Source: Bradyrhizobium sp. NAS96.2 (GTDB taxonomy: Bacteria; Pseudomonadota; Alphaproteobacteria; Rhizobiales; Xanthobacteraceae). Taken from it: a stretch of 43,103 nt of DNA. The stretch spans positions 1 through 43,103 of the forward strand of contig NZ_LGHK01000144.1 of NCBI RefSeq assembly GCF_001908235.1, in the 5' to 3' direction. The notes below the pieces were generated by a model. It was not told the origin of the DNA. It saw nothing but the letters and a program-made list of their open reading frames with translations, and did not search any database. The translations under genes were made by a program, and so were the position numbers. Positions 23,533 through 32,044 of this stretch are shown piece after piece (positions within the stretch are counted from its first letter, which is position 1; every line of letters starts with the position of its first letter).

Positions 23533-24480
23533 TTATTTCGCGGCGCGCTTCTTCTCGATGGTATCCCAGATCATCGCTGCGACATCGGGGCCATTGAGCC
23601 GCTGGATTGCGCGTATGCCGGTCGGCGAGGTGACGTTGATCTCGGTGAGGTTGCCGTCGATCACGTCGATGCCGACGAACAGCAGGCCGCGCTCGCGCAG
23701 TGCGGGTCCGAGCGTGGCGCAGATTTCGCGCTCGCGATCCGAGAGCTCGGTGGCCTTGGCCGCGCCGCCGCGCACCATGTTGGAGCGCAGATCGTCCGCC
23801 GCCGGCACGCGGTTGACCGCGCCGGCGAACTCGCCGTCGACCAGGATGATGCGCTTGTCGCCGTGCTTCACCTCGGGAAGGAAGCGCTGGATCACCCAGG
23901 GCTCCTTGAAGGTGACCGAGAACATGTCGAACAGCGAGCCGAAGTTCATGTCCTGCGGCATCACGCGGAATACCGCAGCGCCGCCATGGCCGTGCAACGG
24001 TTTCATGACGACGGCGCCGTGCTGGTCGCGGAACGCGTTGATCTCGTCGAGGTCGCGCGAGATCAGGGTCGGCGGCATCAGCTGCGGGAAATTCATCACG
24101 AACAGCTTTTCCGGCGCATTGCGCACGCTGGCCGGATCGTTGACCACCAGCGTCTTCGGATGGATGCGCTCCAAAAAGTGCGTCGAGGTGATGTAGGCGA
24201 GGTCGAACGGCGGGTCCTGCCGCAGCAGCACCACGTCGAAGCCGTTGAGCGCCTCGCGCTTCGCTTCGCCCAGCGTGAAGTGATCGCCGACCTCGTCGCG
24301 CACGGTGAGCGGTTGCAGCGGCGCCACCAGCTCCTCGCCACGCAGCGACAGTCTGTCGGGCGTGTAGTAGGAAATGCCGTGGCCGCGCTTCTGGGCTTCG
24401 AGCAGCAGCGCAAAGGTCGAATCGCCGCGGATGTTGATGCGCGCGATGGGATCCATCTGGACGGCGATCTTCAATTTCAT
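23533..24480 (-). CDS. gshB: Glutathione synthetase
   Basis: A 315-residue prokaryotic GshB that joins gamma-glutamylcysteine and glycine using ATP. The N-terminal domain starts MKLKIAVQMDPIARINIRGDS, a family hallmark, followed by RQDPPFDLAYI (about 107–117). The ATP-grasp domain carries VMKPLHGHGGAAVFR (about 158–172), the flexible lid, IQRFLPEVKHGDKRIILVDGE (given in parts IQRFLPEV and GDKRIILVDGE), and the metal-binding FVGIDVIDGNLTEINVTSP region, in which IDVID and EINVTSP are the conserved parts. The length is normal. It is 30 bases downstream of yraN in the rsmI–yraN–gshB run. Confidence 0.96.
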   Translation of the reverse strand: MKLKIAVQMDPIARINIRGDSTFALLLEAQKRGHGISYYTPDRLSLRGEELVAPLQPLTVRDEVGDHFTLGEAKREALNGFDVVLLRQDPPFDLAYITSTHFLERIHPKTLVVNDPASVRNAPEKLFVMNFPQLMPPTLISRDLDEINAFRDQHGAVVMKPLHGHGGAAVFRVMPQDMNFGSLFDMFSVTFKEPWVIQRFLPEVKHGDKRIILVDGEFAGAVNRVPAADDLRSNMVRGGAAKATELSDREREICATLGPALRERGLLFVGIDVIDGNLTEINVTSPTGIRAIQRLNGPDVAAMIWDTIEKKRAAK

Positions 24481-24510
24481 AGGCGTGTCCCGAGAGGTCT
24501 GAGGGTAACT

Positions 24511-24894
24511 TTAAGGGCTTGCGTCGAATGCCGCTAACAGATGGCGCGGCAGGCTCCTCGGCGCAATCAGCACGGCATCGAATCTGAGGTCAAATTCGGC
24601 ATGTTCGGGATGCGCCATCAGCCAGGCCTGGGCGGCATTGACGATGCGCTGCTGCTGGCGCGGCGTCACCGCATAGGCGGCGTCGTCGAGGCTGGCCCGG
24701 GCCTTGACCTCGACGAAGGCGACGAGGTTGCGCCGCCGCGCCACCAGGTCGATCTCGCCATAGGGGGTGCGGAAGCGCTTCGCCAGGATGCGATAGCCCT
24801 TGGCGATCAGGAGGGCCGCGGCGCGGCTTTCGGCCGACAAGCCGGTGCGGAATGCCGCCACGCGTTCGGGCGAGGCGCTGTCAGTCTTCGCCAT
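24511..24894 (-). CDS. yraN: YraN (UPF0102) family putative nuclease
   Basis: A 127-residue protein starting MAKTDSASPERVAAFRTGL. RTPYGEIDLVARRRNLVAFVEVKAR has the E…D…EVK pattern of the restriction-endonuclease-like fold, and AQAWLMAHPEHAEFDLRFDAVLI closes the domain. The family is conserved but its substrate is unknown. ATG at 24894 lies inside the end of rsmI, overlapping by 14 bases, so translation is likely coupled. The rsmI–yraN pair is widespread in proteobacteria. Confidence 0.9.
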   Translation of the reverse strand: MAKTDSASPERVAAFRTGLSAESRAAALLIAKGYRILAKRFRTPYGEIDLVARRRNLVAFVEVKARASLDDAAYAVTPRQQQRIVNAAQAWLMAHPEHAEFDLRFDAVLIAPRSLPRHLLAAFDASP

Positions 24895-25834
24895 CGCCGT
24901 CTCCGATGGTTTTGGCGAGTTCGAGCGCGCGGGCGTAGACCTCGCGGCGCGGGCGGCCCGACAGCTCGACGGCATGCGCCACCGCATCTTTGACGCTGCC
25001 GCGGGCGAGCTGCGCGCGCAGGAGGTCGTCGAGCGCATTCTCATCCATCACCCCGGCATCATCGGCCGGCGGCCCGATCACGAGCACGAATTCGCCGCGC
25101 GTCTCCAGCCCATCCGCGCCTGCCGCGAGCTCGGCGACCGGCGCGCGCTTGACCTCCTCGTGCAGCTTGGTCAGTTCGCGGCAGATCGCAGCATGGCGAT
25201 CACCCATGATCGCGGCGAGATCGCGTAGCGTGTCCTGCACGCGATTGCCGGATTCGAACATCACCAGCGTCGAATCGATCCGGGCGAGTTCGGTGAGCCG
25301 CGCGCGGCGCGCGTGCTCCTTGGCAGGTAGAAATCCCTCGAAGAAGAACCGGTCGGTCGGCAGCGCCGCAACCGACAGCGCGGTCAGTACCGACGATGGT
25401 CCGGGCACCGCGATGACGGAGTGCCCGGCGGCGCAGACCTCGCGCACCAGCTTGAAGCCGGGGTCGGAGATCAGCGGCGTACCGGCGTCCGACACCAGTG
25501 CAATGGCAGCACCCTGCGCCAGCCGTTCGAGGATCTTGGGCCGGGCCTGGGTGGCATTATGCTCGTGGTAGAGCGCCAATTCGGCGGTGATCGCGTAACG
25601 TTCGGTCAGCCGGCGCGTAATCCTGGTGTCTTCGCAGGCGATGACGTCGACACCCGCCAGCGTCTCCAGCGCGCGCAGGGTGATGTCGGCGAGATTGCCG
25701 ATCGGGGTAGCCACCAGATGGAGCCCGGGCCTGGCCTTTGGTGCAGCCAGCTGCTGTCCGCCGATCGAAAAGCTTTTGGCCGCAGCACCTGTCGTGGCAT
25801 CGGAACTGTGGAGGGAACTGGCTTTTGCGCGCAT
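24881..25834 (-). CDS. rsmI: 16S rRNA (cytidine-1402-2'-O)-methyltransferase
   Basis: A 317-residue tetrapyrrole-methylase-fold enzyme that methylates the 2'-O of C1402 in the ribosomal P site. LHLVATPIGNLADITLRALETL (LVATPIGNLADITLRAL is the core), CEDTRITRRL, LVSDAGTPLISDPG and VPGPSSVLTALSVAALPTDRF (core PGPSSVLTALS) are strong family signatures. A poorly conserved N-terminal extension of about 35 residues precedes the core; a later start is possible. It begins the rsmI–yraN–gshB run and is divergent from the lipoprotein gene at 26054, an arrangement common in proteobacteria. Confidence 0.95.
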   Translation of the reverse strand: MRAKASSLHSSDATTGAAAKSFSIGGQQLAAPKARPGLHLVATPIGNLADITLRALETLAGVDVIACEDTRITRRLTERYAITAELALYHEHNATQARPKILERLAQGAAIALVSDAGTPLISDPGFKLVREVCAAGHSVIAVPGPSSVLTALSVAALPTDRFFFEGFLPAKEHARRARLTELARIDSTLVMFESGNRVQDTLRDLAAIMGDRHAAICRELTKLHEEVKRAPVAELAAGADGLETRGEFVLVIGPPADDAGVMDENALDDLLRAQLARGSVKDAVAHAVELSGRPRREVYARALELAKTIGDGDGED

Positions 25835-26053
25835 AATGCCAATCTAGAGGGATGGCAGCACTTGCGCCACATCCGGAAACCGCGATGACGGTAGGCGGCT
25901 GCTGAGGGAAACGGGAGCCGCGGCAAGGGCGCCGCGGGGCCATAATCCTTTTGTTTTAGTTAACTATTCGCCGACAATATGCCCAAATCCACCCGCCTCA
26001 TCAGAGGTCGATGGAGTCCTGGCCGATCCTGGTCGGCCAAGAGAAGAGAGACG

Positions 26054-27256
26054 ATGGAAGGCCCGCATCACCGCAACTCCTCGCCATCGGGCGCGACCCG
26101 GCGGACGGCGCTCGGCCTGCTCGTGGGCGCGCCGTTGCTCGCGGCCTGTTCCGGCATCCAGCAGAGCTTGAGCCAATTCTCCAGCAACCCGGAAGGTGGT
26201 CCCGCCGGCCCGCAACAGCAGCCGCAGGCGGTCGGCACCGGGCAGGTCAAAATTGGATTGATCCTGCCGCTGTCGGCGTCCGGCAATGCCGGGCTCGCCG
26301 CGCAATCGATGCGCAACGCCGCCGAAATGGCGCTGGCGGAATTCCAGAACCCGAATATTCAGCTCCTGATCAAGGACGATGGCGGCAGCCCGCAGGGCGC
26401 ATCGCAGGGTGCCCAGCAGGCACTGTCCGAAGGCGCCGAGATCATCCTGGGACCGCTGTTCGCCGGTTCGGTGCCGGCCGTCGCGCAACTGACGCGGCCG
26501 CGCGGAACCTCGGTGATCGCATTCTCCACCGATTCGAGCGTCGCCGGGCACGGCGTCTATCTGCTGAGCTTCCTCCCCGAGTCCGACATCAACCGGATCG
26601 TCGATTATTCTTCCGGGATCGGAAAGCGCTCGTTCGCCGCGATGGTGCCGGACAATGCCTATGGCAACGTGGTCGAGGCCGCGTTCAAGCAGGCGGTCGG
26701 CCGCAAGAATGGCCGCGTCGTCGCATTCGAGAAATATGGCGCCGATCGCGCGACGCCGGCGCGGACCGTGGCGCAGGCGCTCGGCCAGGCCGATGCGCTG
26801 CTGATCGCCGACGACGGCGATTCGGTGGTCGCGACCGCCGATGCGTTGACCGCGGCGGGCGCCAATCTGCGCAACATCCAGCTGCTCGGTACCGGGCTGT
26901 GGGACAATCCGCGGGTGTTCGCGAGCCCCGTCTTGCAGGGCGGCCTCTACGCCGCGCCCGACCCTTCCGGCTTCCGCAGCTTCGCCGGCCGCTATCGCAC
27001 CAAGTTCGGCGGCGAGCCGGTGCGCACCGCAACGCTCGCCTATGATGCCGTGGCATTGATGGCGGCGCTGGCGCGCACCCAGGGGGCGCAGCGCTTCGCA
27101 CCGGAGACGCTGACCAATCCGTCCGGCTTTGCCGGCATCGACGGCCTGTTCCGCTTTCGCTCCGACGGCACCAACGAGCGCGGCCTTGCGGTCATGAAGG
27201 TGGCGTCCGGAGGCAGCACGCCGGTTGCAGGTTCGCCGAAGAGCTTTGGCGCTTAA
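26054..27256 (+). CDS. LpoA-like lipoprotein with periplasmic binding-protein fold (penicillin-binding protein activator)
   Basis: A 400-residue protein. The N-terminus has TRRTALGLLVGAPLLAACSG, with a lipobox cysteine at about residue 32 and an RR pair that could give Tat export. A Gln/Pro linker follows, then a Peripla_BP_6-type domain (about 62–390) starting VKIGLILPLSASGNAG. The gene sits divergent to rsmI–yraN, the same place as E. coli lpoA, whose product activates PBP1A from the outer membrane. The call as an LpoA-like protein rests on fold and position; a branched-chain amino acid-type binding protein is the alternative. ATG at 26054 is preceded by GAGAAGAGAG. No transporter genes are adjacent, which favours the activator reading. 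Confidence 0.8.
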   Translation: MEGPHHRNSSPSGATRRTALGLLVGAPLLAACSGIQQSLSQFSSNPEGGPAGPQQQPQAVGTGQVKIGLILPLSASGNAGLAAQSMRNAAEMALAEFQNPNIQLLIKDDGGSPQGASQGAQQALSEGAEIILGPLFAGSVPAVAQLTRPRGTSVIAFSTDSSVAGHGVYLLSFLPESDINRIVDYSSGIGKRSFAAMVPDNAYGNVVEAAFKQAVGRKNGRVVAFEKYGADRATPARTVAQALGQADALLIADDGDSVVATADALTAAGANLRNIQLLGTGLWDNPRVFASPVLQGGLYAAPDPSGFRSFAGRYRTKFGGEPVRTATLAYDAVALMAALARTQGAQRFAPETLTNPSGFAGIDGLFRFRSDGTNERGLAVMKVASGGSTPVAGSPKSFGA

Positions 27257-27349
27257 TTTTCGTCAGCCGGTCGAGCTGCCTTGTCGAGCGCCGGCACCCG
27301 CCGGCTACTTTGCATGGGGTTGTTTTCGATATTTTGGCAGCGTGCACCC

Positions 27350-27382
27350 AGAGCGGGATGAGTTTCGGTTGAATCGGCTTGG
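27350..27382. repeat. Intergenic repeat, family D copy 1
   Basis: A unit with AGAGCGGGATGAG and TTGAATCGGCTTGG that recurs at 43013–43080 as AAAGCGGGATGAAG and TTGAATCGATTTGG. It lies between the convergent lipoprotein and hemW genes, just before a strong hairpin. No reading frame crosses it convincingly. Confidence 0.6.
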
Positions 27383-27392
27383 CTCGGTCTTG

Positions 27393-27420
27393 GTTCACCT
27401 CTCCCAAGGGAGAGGTGAAC
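27393..27420. terminator. Perfect 13-bp hairpin between convergent genes
   Basis: GTTCACCTCTCCC (27393–27405) and GGGAGAGGTGAAC (27408–27420) are perfect complements around AA. It lies 136 bases after the lipoprotein gene stop and 40 bases from the hemW stop. No long T-run follows on either strand, so it is a candidate bidirectional terminator or 3' stabiliser, and it may also belong to the neighbouring repeat family. Confidence 0.55.
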
Positions 27421-27459
27421 TTCCGACGCCGTTCCAGCTCAACCTAATCTCATCAGGCT

Positions 27460-28617
27460 TCAGGCCGCGAGATCCGCGACGACGGCGTCGAGCACCGGGA
27501 ATCCCGACTTGGTCACGCGCAGCCGTCCGTCGGCATCAACGGCGATCGCGCCTTCCTCGCGCAGCATCGCGATCCGGTGCGGGTCGAGCTTTCGGCCGGA
27601 GAGCTGCGCATAACGCTTGGGATCGATGCCCTCGGCGAGCCGCAGCCCCATCAGCAGGAATTCGTCGGCGCGCTCTTCGCTGTTGAGGCTGTCATCGGTG
27701 ACGACGCCATGGCCGCGCTCCTCGACGTTCAGCAGCCAGGCCTCGGGACGCCGCTCGGTCGCGGTCGCGTGCCTGATGCCATCGACGTCGAGCCGGCCAT
27801 GCGCGCCGGGGCCGATGCCGGCATATTCCTCGCCGCGCCAGTAGACCAGATTGTGCTTGCACTCCGCCCCAGTGCGGGCGTGGTTGGAGATCTCGTAGGC
27901 CGGCAATCCCTCGCGGGCGCAGACTTCCTGCGTCACGTCGTAGAGTGCGCGCGAAGTCGCTTCATCAGGTGTCTGCAATTTGCCGGCGGCATGCAGTCCG
28001 AAGAACGGCGTGCCTTCCTCGATGGTGAGCTGATAGAGCGACAGATGCTCGGCTGCTTCCGCGATCGCCTGCTTCAATTCATCGGCCCACATCCGCGGCG
28101 TCTGGTCGGGGCGGGCGTAGATCAAATCGAACGAGTAGCGGTCGAATGCGGAGCGCGCGATCGCAACCGCGTCGAGCGCCTCGCGCGCGGTGTGCAGGCG
28201 GCCCAATGCCTTCAGCGACGCATCATCCAGCGCCTGGACGCCGAGCGAGACGCGATTGACGCCGGCGGCGCGATAGCCGCGAAAGCGCGTCGCCTCGACG
28301 CTGGTCGGATTGGCCTCGAGCGTGACCTCGACGTCGCGCGAGACCTGCCAATGCTTGCCGATCGCATCGAGCACGGCGCCGACGGTCTGCGGCTGCATCA
28401 GCGACGGCGTGCCGCCGCCGAGGAAGATCGAAGTGACCTCGCGCCCCGGCACCCGCGCAGCCGTGGTCTCGATCTCGCGGGCGAACGCGCGCACGAAGCG
28501 CGCCTCATCGACCGGCGCATGCCGGACGTGGCTGTTGAAGTCGCAATACGGGCATTTCGACAGGCAGAACGGCCAGTGCACGTAGACGCCGAAAGCTTCT
28601 CGTTCAGCGTGGCTCAA
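27460..28617 (-). CDS. hemW: Radical SAM heme chaperone HemW
   Basis: A 385-residue radical SAM protein. The cluster motif is FCLSKCPYCDF, giving Cys18, Cys22 and Cys25 followed by D-F. The phenylalanine where oxygen-independent coproporphyrinogen oxidase HemN has a fourth cysteine marks the HemW type, which binds and delivers heme rather than oxidising coproporphyrinogen. IFLGGGTPSLM and LEANPTSVEA are the SAM-binding segments, and VNRVSLGVQALDD follows. The C-terminal HemN-like domain is complete. The start overlaps the end of rdgB by 14 bases, indicating coupling in an rph–rdgB–hemW run. Confidence 0.94.
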   Translation of the reverse strand: MSHAEREAFGVYVHWPFCLSKCPYCDFNSHVRHAPVDEARFVRAFAREIETTAARVPGREVTSIFLGGGTPSLMQPQTVGAVLDAIGKHWQVSRDVEVTLEANPTSVEATRFRGYRAAGVNRVSLGVQALDDASLKALGRLHTAREALDAVAIARSAFDRYSFDLIYARPDQTPRMWADELKQAIAEAAEHLSLYQLTIEEGTPFFGLHAAGKLQTPDEATSRALYDVTQEVCAREGLPAYEISNHARTGAECKHNLVYWRGEEYAGIGPGAHGRLDVDGIRHATATERRPEAWLLNVEERGHGVVTDDSLNSEERADEFLLMGLRLAEGIDPKRYAQLSGRKLDPHRIAMLREEGAIAVDADGRLRVTKSGFPVLDAVVADLAA

Positions 28618-29239
28618 GGCAGATCTCCGCGAGCTTCACGAAGGCGCGGGCGCGATGTGACAGGCCGAGCCCGAGCGGCGGCAGGCCGTGCTTCTCGATA
28701 CTGCTCATCTCGCCAAAGGTCCGCGTGTAACCGTCGGGCAGGAAAGCCGGATCATAGCCGAATCCGGCGGTGCCGCGCGGCGGCCAGACCAGGGTTCCAT
28801 CGACCCGGGCCTCGACCTCTTCGAGGTGACCGTCCGGCCAGGCCACGCACAGCGCGGAGACGAAATGCGCCTTGCGCTGGTCCGGCGCGGTGGCGCCGCG
28901 CTCCTGCAGCAGCCGCTCGATCCGCGTCATCGCCGCCATGAAGTCCTTGCCTTCGCCGGCCCAGCGCGCCGAGTAAATCCCCGGCGCACCGTCGAGCGCG
29001 TCGACCACGAGGCCGGAATCGTCGGCGAAGGCCGGCAGTCCCGCAGCCTTTGCCGCTGTGATCGCCTTGATCGCCGCATTGGTGCGAAAGCTGTCGCCGG
29101 TCTCCTCGGGCTCAGCCAGATCGAGCTCGCCCGCCGACACCGCCTCCACGCCATGCGGCGCCAGCAGTTCCCGCATCTCGGCAAGCTTGCCGGGATTATG
29201 GGTGGCGATGACGAGCCTTCCGGTGATTCGGCGATGCAT
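28604..29239 (-). CDS. rdgB: dITP/XTP pyrophosphatase RdgB
   Basis: A 211-residue Ham1/RdgB-family protein that removes dITP, ITP and XTP from the nucleotide pool. LVIATHNPGKLAEMRELL is the family N-terminus, FADDSGLVVDALDGAPGIYSARWAG is the signature centred on the catalytic DDSG (core ADDSGLVVDAL), and GYDPAFLPDG and SHRARAF close the active site. ATG at 29239 is used; an open frame running upstream overlaps rph in another frame and is not coding. It lies 11 bases after rph. Confidence 0.95.
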   Translation of the reverse strand: MHRRITGRLVIATHNPGKLAEMRELLAPHGVEAVSAGELDLAEPEETGDSFRTNAAIKAITAAKAAGLPAFADDSGLVVDALDGAPGIYSARWAGEGKDFMAAMTRIERLLQERGATAPDQRKAHFVSALCVAWPDGHLEEVEARVDGTLVWPPRGTAGFGYDPAFLPDGYTRTFGEMSSIEKHGLPPLGLGLSHRARAFVKLAEICLEPR

Positions 29240-29250
29240 GACCAATCTGA

Positions 29251-29964
29251 CTACGCGACCGCGATCTTTTGCAAGTCGACCAGACGCGCGACACCTTTGC
29301 GCGCCAGCGCCATCAGGGCCAGGAATTCGTCCTGCGAGAACGGCGTCTTCTCGGCGGTGCCCTGCACCTCGATGATGCGGCCGTCGCCGGTCATGACGAA
29401 ATTGGCGTCGGTGTCGGCCTCCGAATCCTCGGCATAATCGAGGTCGAGCACCGGCGTGCCCTGGTAGATGCCGCAGGAGATCGCCGCCACATTGTCGCGC
29501 AACACGTTGGTCTTCAGCATGTTGCGGGTCTTCATCCAGTTGATGCAGTCGGCCAGCGCCACCCAGGCACCGGTGATCGAGGCGGTGCGGGTGCCGCCAT
29601 CGGCCTGGATGACGTCGCAATCGACCGTGATCTGGCGCTCGCCGAGCGCTTCGAGATCGACGGCGGCGCGCAGCGAGCGGCCGATCAGCCGCTGGATCTC
29701 GACCGTGCGGCCGCCCTGCTTGCCGGCGGAGGCCTCGCGGCGGGTGCGTTCCAGGGTGGCGCGCGGCAGCATGCCGTATTCGGCGGTGACCCAGCCGCGG
29801 CCCTGGCCCTTCAGCCACGGCGGCAGGCGCTCTTCCAGCGTCGCGGTCACCAGCACATGGGTGTCGCCGAACTTCACCATGCAGGAACCCTCGGCGTATT
29901 TGACGACGCCGCGTTCCAGCGACACGGGACGTAGTTCATCGGGCGCACGGCGGCTTGGCCGCAT
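29251..29964 (-). CDS. rph: Ribonuclease PH
   Basis: A 237-residue phosphorolytic 3'-5' exoribonuclease that trims tRNA 3' ends. It starts MRPSRRAPDELRPVSLERG. TAEYGMLPRATLERTRREA (core EYGMLPRAT), GRSLRAAVDLEALGERQI and CDVIQADGGTRTASITGA (core DVIQADGGTRTA) are strong signatures, including the phosphate-binding GTR motif. ATG at 29964 follows a GGAGGAT purine run. It is divergent from hrcA, the typical Rhizobiales order rdgB–rph–hrcA–grpE. Confidence 0.96.
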   Translation of the reverse strand: MRPSRRAPDELRPVSLERGVVKYAEGSCMVKFGDTHVLVTATLEERLPPWLKGQGRGWVTAEYGMLPRATLERTRREASAGKQGGRTVEIQRLIGRSLRAAVDLEALGERQITVDCDVIQADGGTRTASITGAWVALADCINWMKTRNMLKTNVLRDNVAAISCGIYQGTPVLDLDYAEDSEADTDANFVMTGDGRIIEVQGTAEKTPFSQDEFLALMALARKGVARLVDLQKIAVA

Positions 29965-30090
29965 GAAATCCTCCAAAAATCCGACAGATATGGCTGGGCG
30001 TGCTTGTAGGAGGGGCAGGGGGCAGCGGCAAGGGCTTTGGCACGGGTTTTCGGCCCCGGATTGGTCCGGTACCAGAGGGCCGAATGCATG

Positions 30091-30119
30091 CTTGTCACCG
30101 GCCCTCCGGATCGACAAAT
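30091..30119 (+). promoter_or_regulatory. Weak candidate promoter for hrcA
   Basis: CTTGTCA (30091–30097), 14 bases, then CGACAAAT (30112–30119) is a partial sigma-32-like match; the same stretch also gives a poor sigma-70 reading with TTGTCA. It ends 27 bases before the hrcA start. No CIRCE operator (TTAGCACTC with its inverted partner) is seen. Confidence 0.25.
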
Positions 30120-30146
30120 TAGGCAGTAATTGTGAGGGACTGGAGT

Positions 30147-31235
30147 GTGACTCACCACGATCCGATCGGCCTGATTGCCCCGCATGCCGGGCTCGCCCAG
30201 CTCAACGAGCGCTCGCGCGATATTTTTCGTCAAATCGTCGAAAGCTATCTCGCGACCGGCGAGCCGGTCGGCTCGCGCAACATCTCGCGCCTGATCGCAT
30301 TACCGCTGTCGCCGGCCTCGGTCCGCAATGTGATGTCGGACCTCGAGCAGCTCGGCCTGATCTATGCGCCGCACACCTCGGCCGGCCGGCTGCCGACCGA
30401 GCTTGGCCTGCGTTTCTTCGTCGACGCCCTGATGCAGGTCGGCGACCTTACCGAGGCCGAACGCCAGTCGATCCAGACCCAGCTTGCGGCCGTCGGCCGT
30501 GCGCAATCCGTCGAGGCGGCGCTTGGCGAAGCGTTGACGCGGCTGTCGGGGCTGACCCGGGCCGCGGCCGTGGTGCTGACGCAGAAGTCGAATGCGCGGC
30601 TGAAGCATATCGAATTCGTGCGGCTGGAGCCGGAGAAGGCGCTGGTCGTGCTGGTCGGCGAAGACGGCCAGGTCGAAAACCGCGTGCTGGCGCTGCCGCC
30701 GGGCGTTCCGTCCTCGGCCCTGACCGAGGCGACCAATTTCCTCAATGCGCGGATCCGCGGCCGGACGCTGGCCGAAGCACGGCTCGAGCTCGAGACCGCA
30801 TTGACGCAAAATCGCGCCGAGCTCGACCAGCTGACGCAAAAGGTCGTCGCGGCCGGCATCGCGAGCTGGTCCGGCGGCGAGAACGAGGACCGCCAGCTGA
30901 TCGTGCGCGGTCACGCCAACCTGCTCGAGGATCTCCATGCGCTCGATGATCTCGAGCGGATCAAGTCGCTGTTCGACGATCTCGAGACCAAGCGCGGCGT
31001 GATCGACCTGCTCGGCCGCGCCGAGCGCGGCGAGGGCGTGCGGATCTTCATCGGCTCGGAGAACAAGCTGTTCTCGCTGTCGGGTTCCTCGACCATCATC
31101 GCGCCCTATGGCGACGCCCAGGGCCGGATCGTCGGCGTGCTCGGCGTGATCGGGCCGACGCGGCTGAATTATGCGCGGGTGATCCCGACCGTCGATTATG
31201 CCGCGCGCATCGTCAGCAAGATGCTGGGCGGCTGA
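30147..31235 (+). CDS. hrcA: Heat-inducible transcription repressor HrcA
   Basis: A 362-residue repressor that binds CIRCE operators, typically of groESL, and needs GroEL for activity. The N-terminal winged helix (about 20–85) includes LNERSRDIFRQIVESYLATGEPVGSR (core IVESYLATGEPVGSR), SVRNVMSDLEQLGLI and HTSAGRLPTELGLRFF. The central GAF-like dimer region and C-terminal GVLGVIGPTRLNYARVIP complete the family pattern. GTG at 30147 is favoured because it gives MTHHDPIGLIAP, similar to relatives; GTG at 30132 would add five residues. grpE follows after 165 bases with its own promoter. Confidence 0.95.
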   Translation: MTHHDPIGLIAPHAGLAQLNERSRDIFRQIVESYLATGEPVGSRNISRLIALPLSPASVRNVMSDLEQLGLIYAPHTSAGRLPTELGLRFFVDALMQVGDLTEAERQSIQTQLAAVGRAQSVEAALGEALTRLSGLTRAAAVVLTQKSNARLKHIEFVRLEPEKALVVLVGEDGQVENRVLALPPGVPSSALTEATNFLNARIRGRTLAEARLELETALTQNRAELDQLTQKVVAAGIASWSGGENEDRQLIVRGHANLLEDLHALDDLERIKSLFDDLETKRGVIDLLGRAERGEGVRIFIGSENKLFSLSGSSTIIAPYGDAQGRIVGVLGVIGPTRLNYARVIPTVDYAARIVSKMLGG

Positions 31236-31315
31236 CAGGGGCGGATTTCGCTTTCATTTGATGGGTTTCGTTCACCCCGACCGGAGATCCCTATGCCCGA
31301 AACCGGTATGTTGCG

Positions 31316-31344
31316 CTTGATTTTCGCCGCTTAAAGCACGATAT
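31316..31344 (+). promoter_or_regulatory. RpoH (sigma-32)-type promoter for grpE
   Basis: CTTGATT (31316–31322), 14 bases, then CACGATAT (31337–31344) matches CTTGAAA-N13/14-CCCCATNT well, with all of CTTG and the key C..C.AT.T positions present. It starts 85 bases before the grpE ATG. grpE is an RpoH target in many proteobacteria. Confidence 0.65.
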
Positions 31345-31400
31345 CCCGGGCAGCCAATCCCCAAGATTTGAACCGACGCGAGTTTTCGAGAAGGCAAGCC

Positions 31401-32006
31401 ATGACCGATCCGAACCGGGCCAACGACAACACCGAGAATTCGGCGCCGACGGGTGAGCCCGTGGTCTCGAAGCCCTACATCATGCCTGACGATCCCGAGG
31501 TGGGATCGGCCGAGGCCTTGACCAAGGAACTCGCCGAGGCGAAGGACCGCACGCTGCGCACGCTGGCCGAGATGGAGAACCTCCGCCAGCGCACGCGCCG
31601 CGAGGTCGCCGACGCCAAGACCTACGGCATCACCGGCTTCGCCCGCGACGTGCTCGATATCGCCGACAATCTGCAGCGCGCACTCGACGCCGTGCCGGCC
31701 GAGACCAAGGAAGCTGCCGATCCCGGCCTGAAGGCGCTGATCGAAGGCGTCGAGCTGACCGAGCGTTCGTTGCTCAACGCGCTGGAGAAGAACGGCGTCA
31801 AGAAGTTCGATCCGATCGGCGAGAAGTTCGACCCGAACTTCCAACAGGCGATGTTCGAGGTGCCTGATGCGTCGGTGCCGTCGGGCACGGTGGTGCAGGT
31901 GGTGCAGGCCGGCTACATGATCGGCGAGCGCATCCTGCGTCCGGCGCTGGTCGGCGTCTCCAAGGGCGGCGCCAAGGCTGCACCCGCCGCCGACATCACG
32001 GTCTGA
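31401..32006 (+). CDS. grpE: Nucleotide exchange factor GrpE
   Basis: A 201-residue co-chaperone that releases ADP from DnaK. An acidic, flexible N-terminus (about 1–45) precedes the long coiled-coil (about 46–95; LTKELAEAKDRTLRTLAEMENLRQRTRRE with core MENLRQRTRREV) and the beta domain (about 130–190), which includes GEKFDPNFQQAMFEVPD and YMIGERILRPALVGVSKG. The length is normal for Rhizobiales. ATG at 31401 is preceded by GAAGGCAAG; an in-frame extension of 11 residues is rejected as it lacks family similarity. dnaK lies about 3.7 kb downstream, separated by accessory reverse genes. Confidence 0.96.
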   Translation: MTDPNRANDNTENSAPTGEPVVSKPYIMPDDPEVGSAEALTKELAEAKDRTLRTLAEMENLRQRTRREVADAKTYGITGFARDVLDIADNLQRALDAVPAETKEAADPGLKALIEGVELTERSLLNALEKNGVKKFDPIGEKFDPNFQQAMFEVPDASVPSGTVVQVVQAGYMIGERILRPALVGVSKGGAKAAPAADITV

Positions 32007-32044
32007 TCCGTCCAATCCGCGAACCTAAGCGCGCTGTCGTGGTT

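Noticed and set aside
28604..29818. Upstream extension of rdgB to 404 codons
   Set aside because: The extra part overlaps rph in another frame and has no similarity to RdgB; ATG at 29239 gives the normal length.
30000..30146. CIRCE operator near hrcA
   Set aside because: No TTAGCACTC-N9-GAGTGCTAA or close relative was seen here or before dnaK or grpE.
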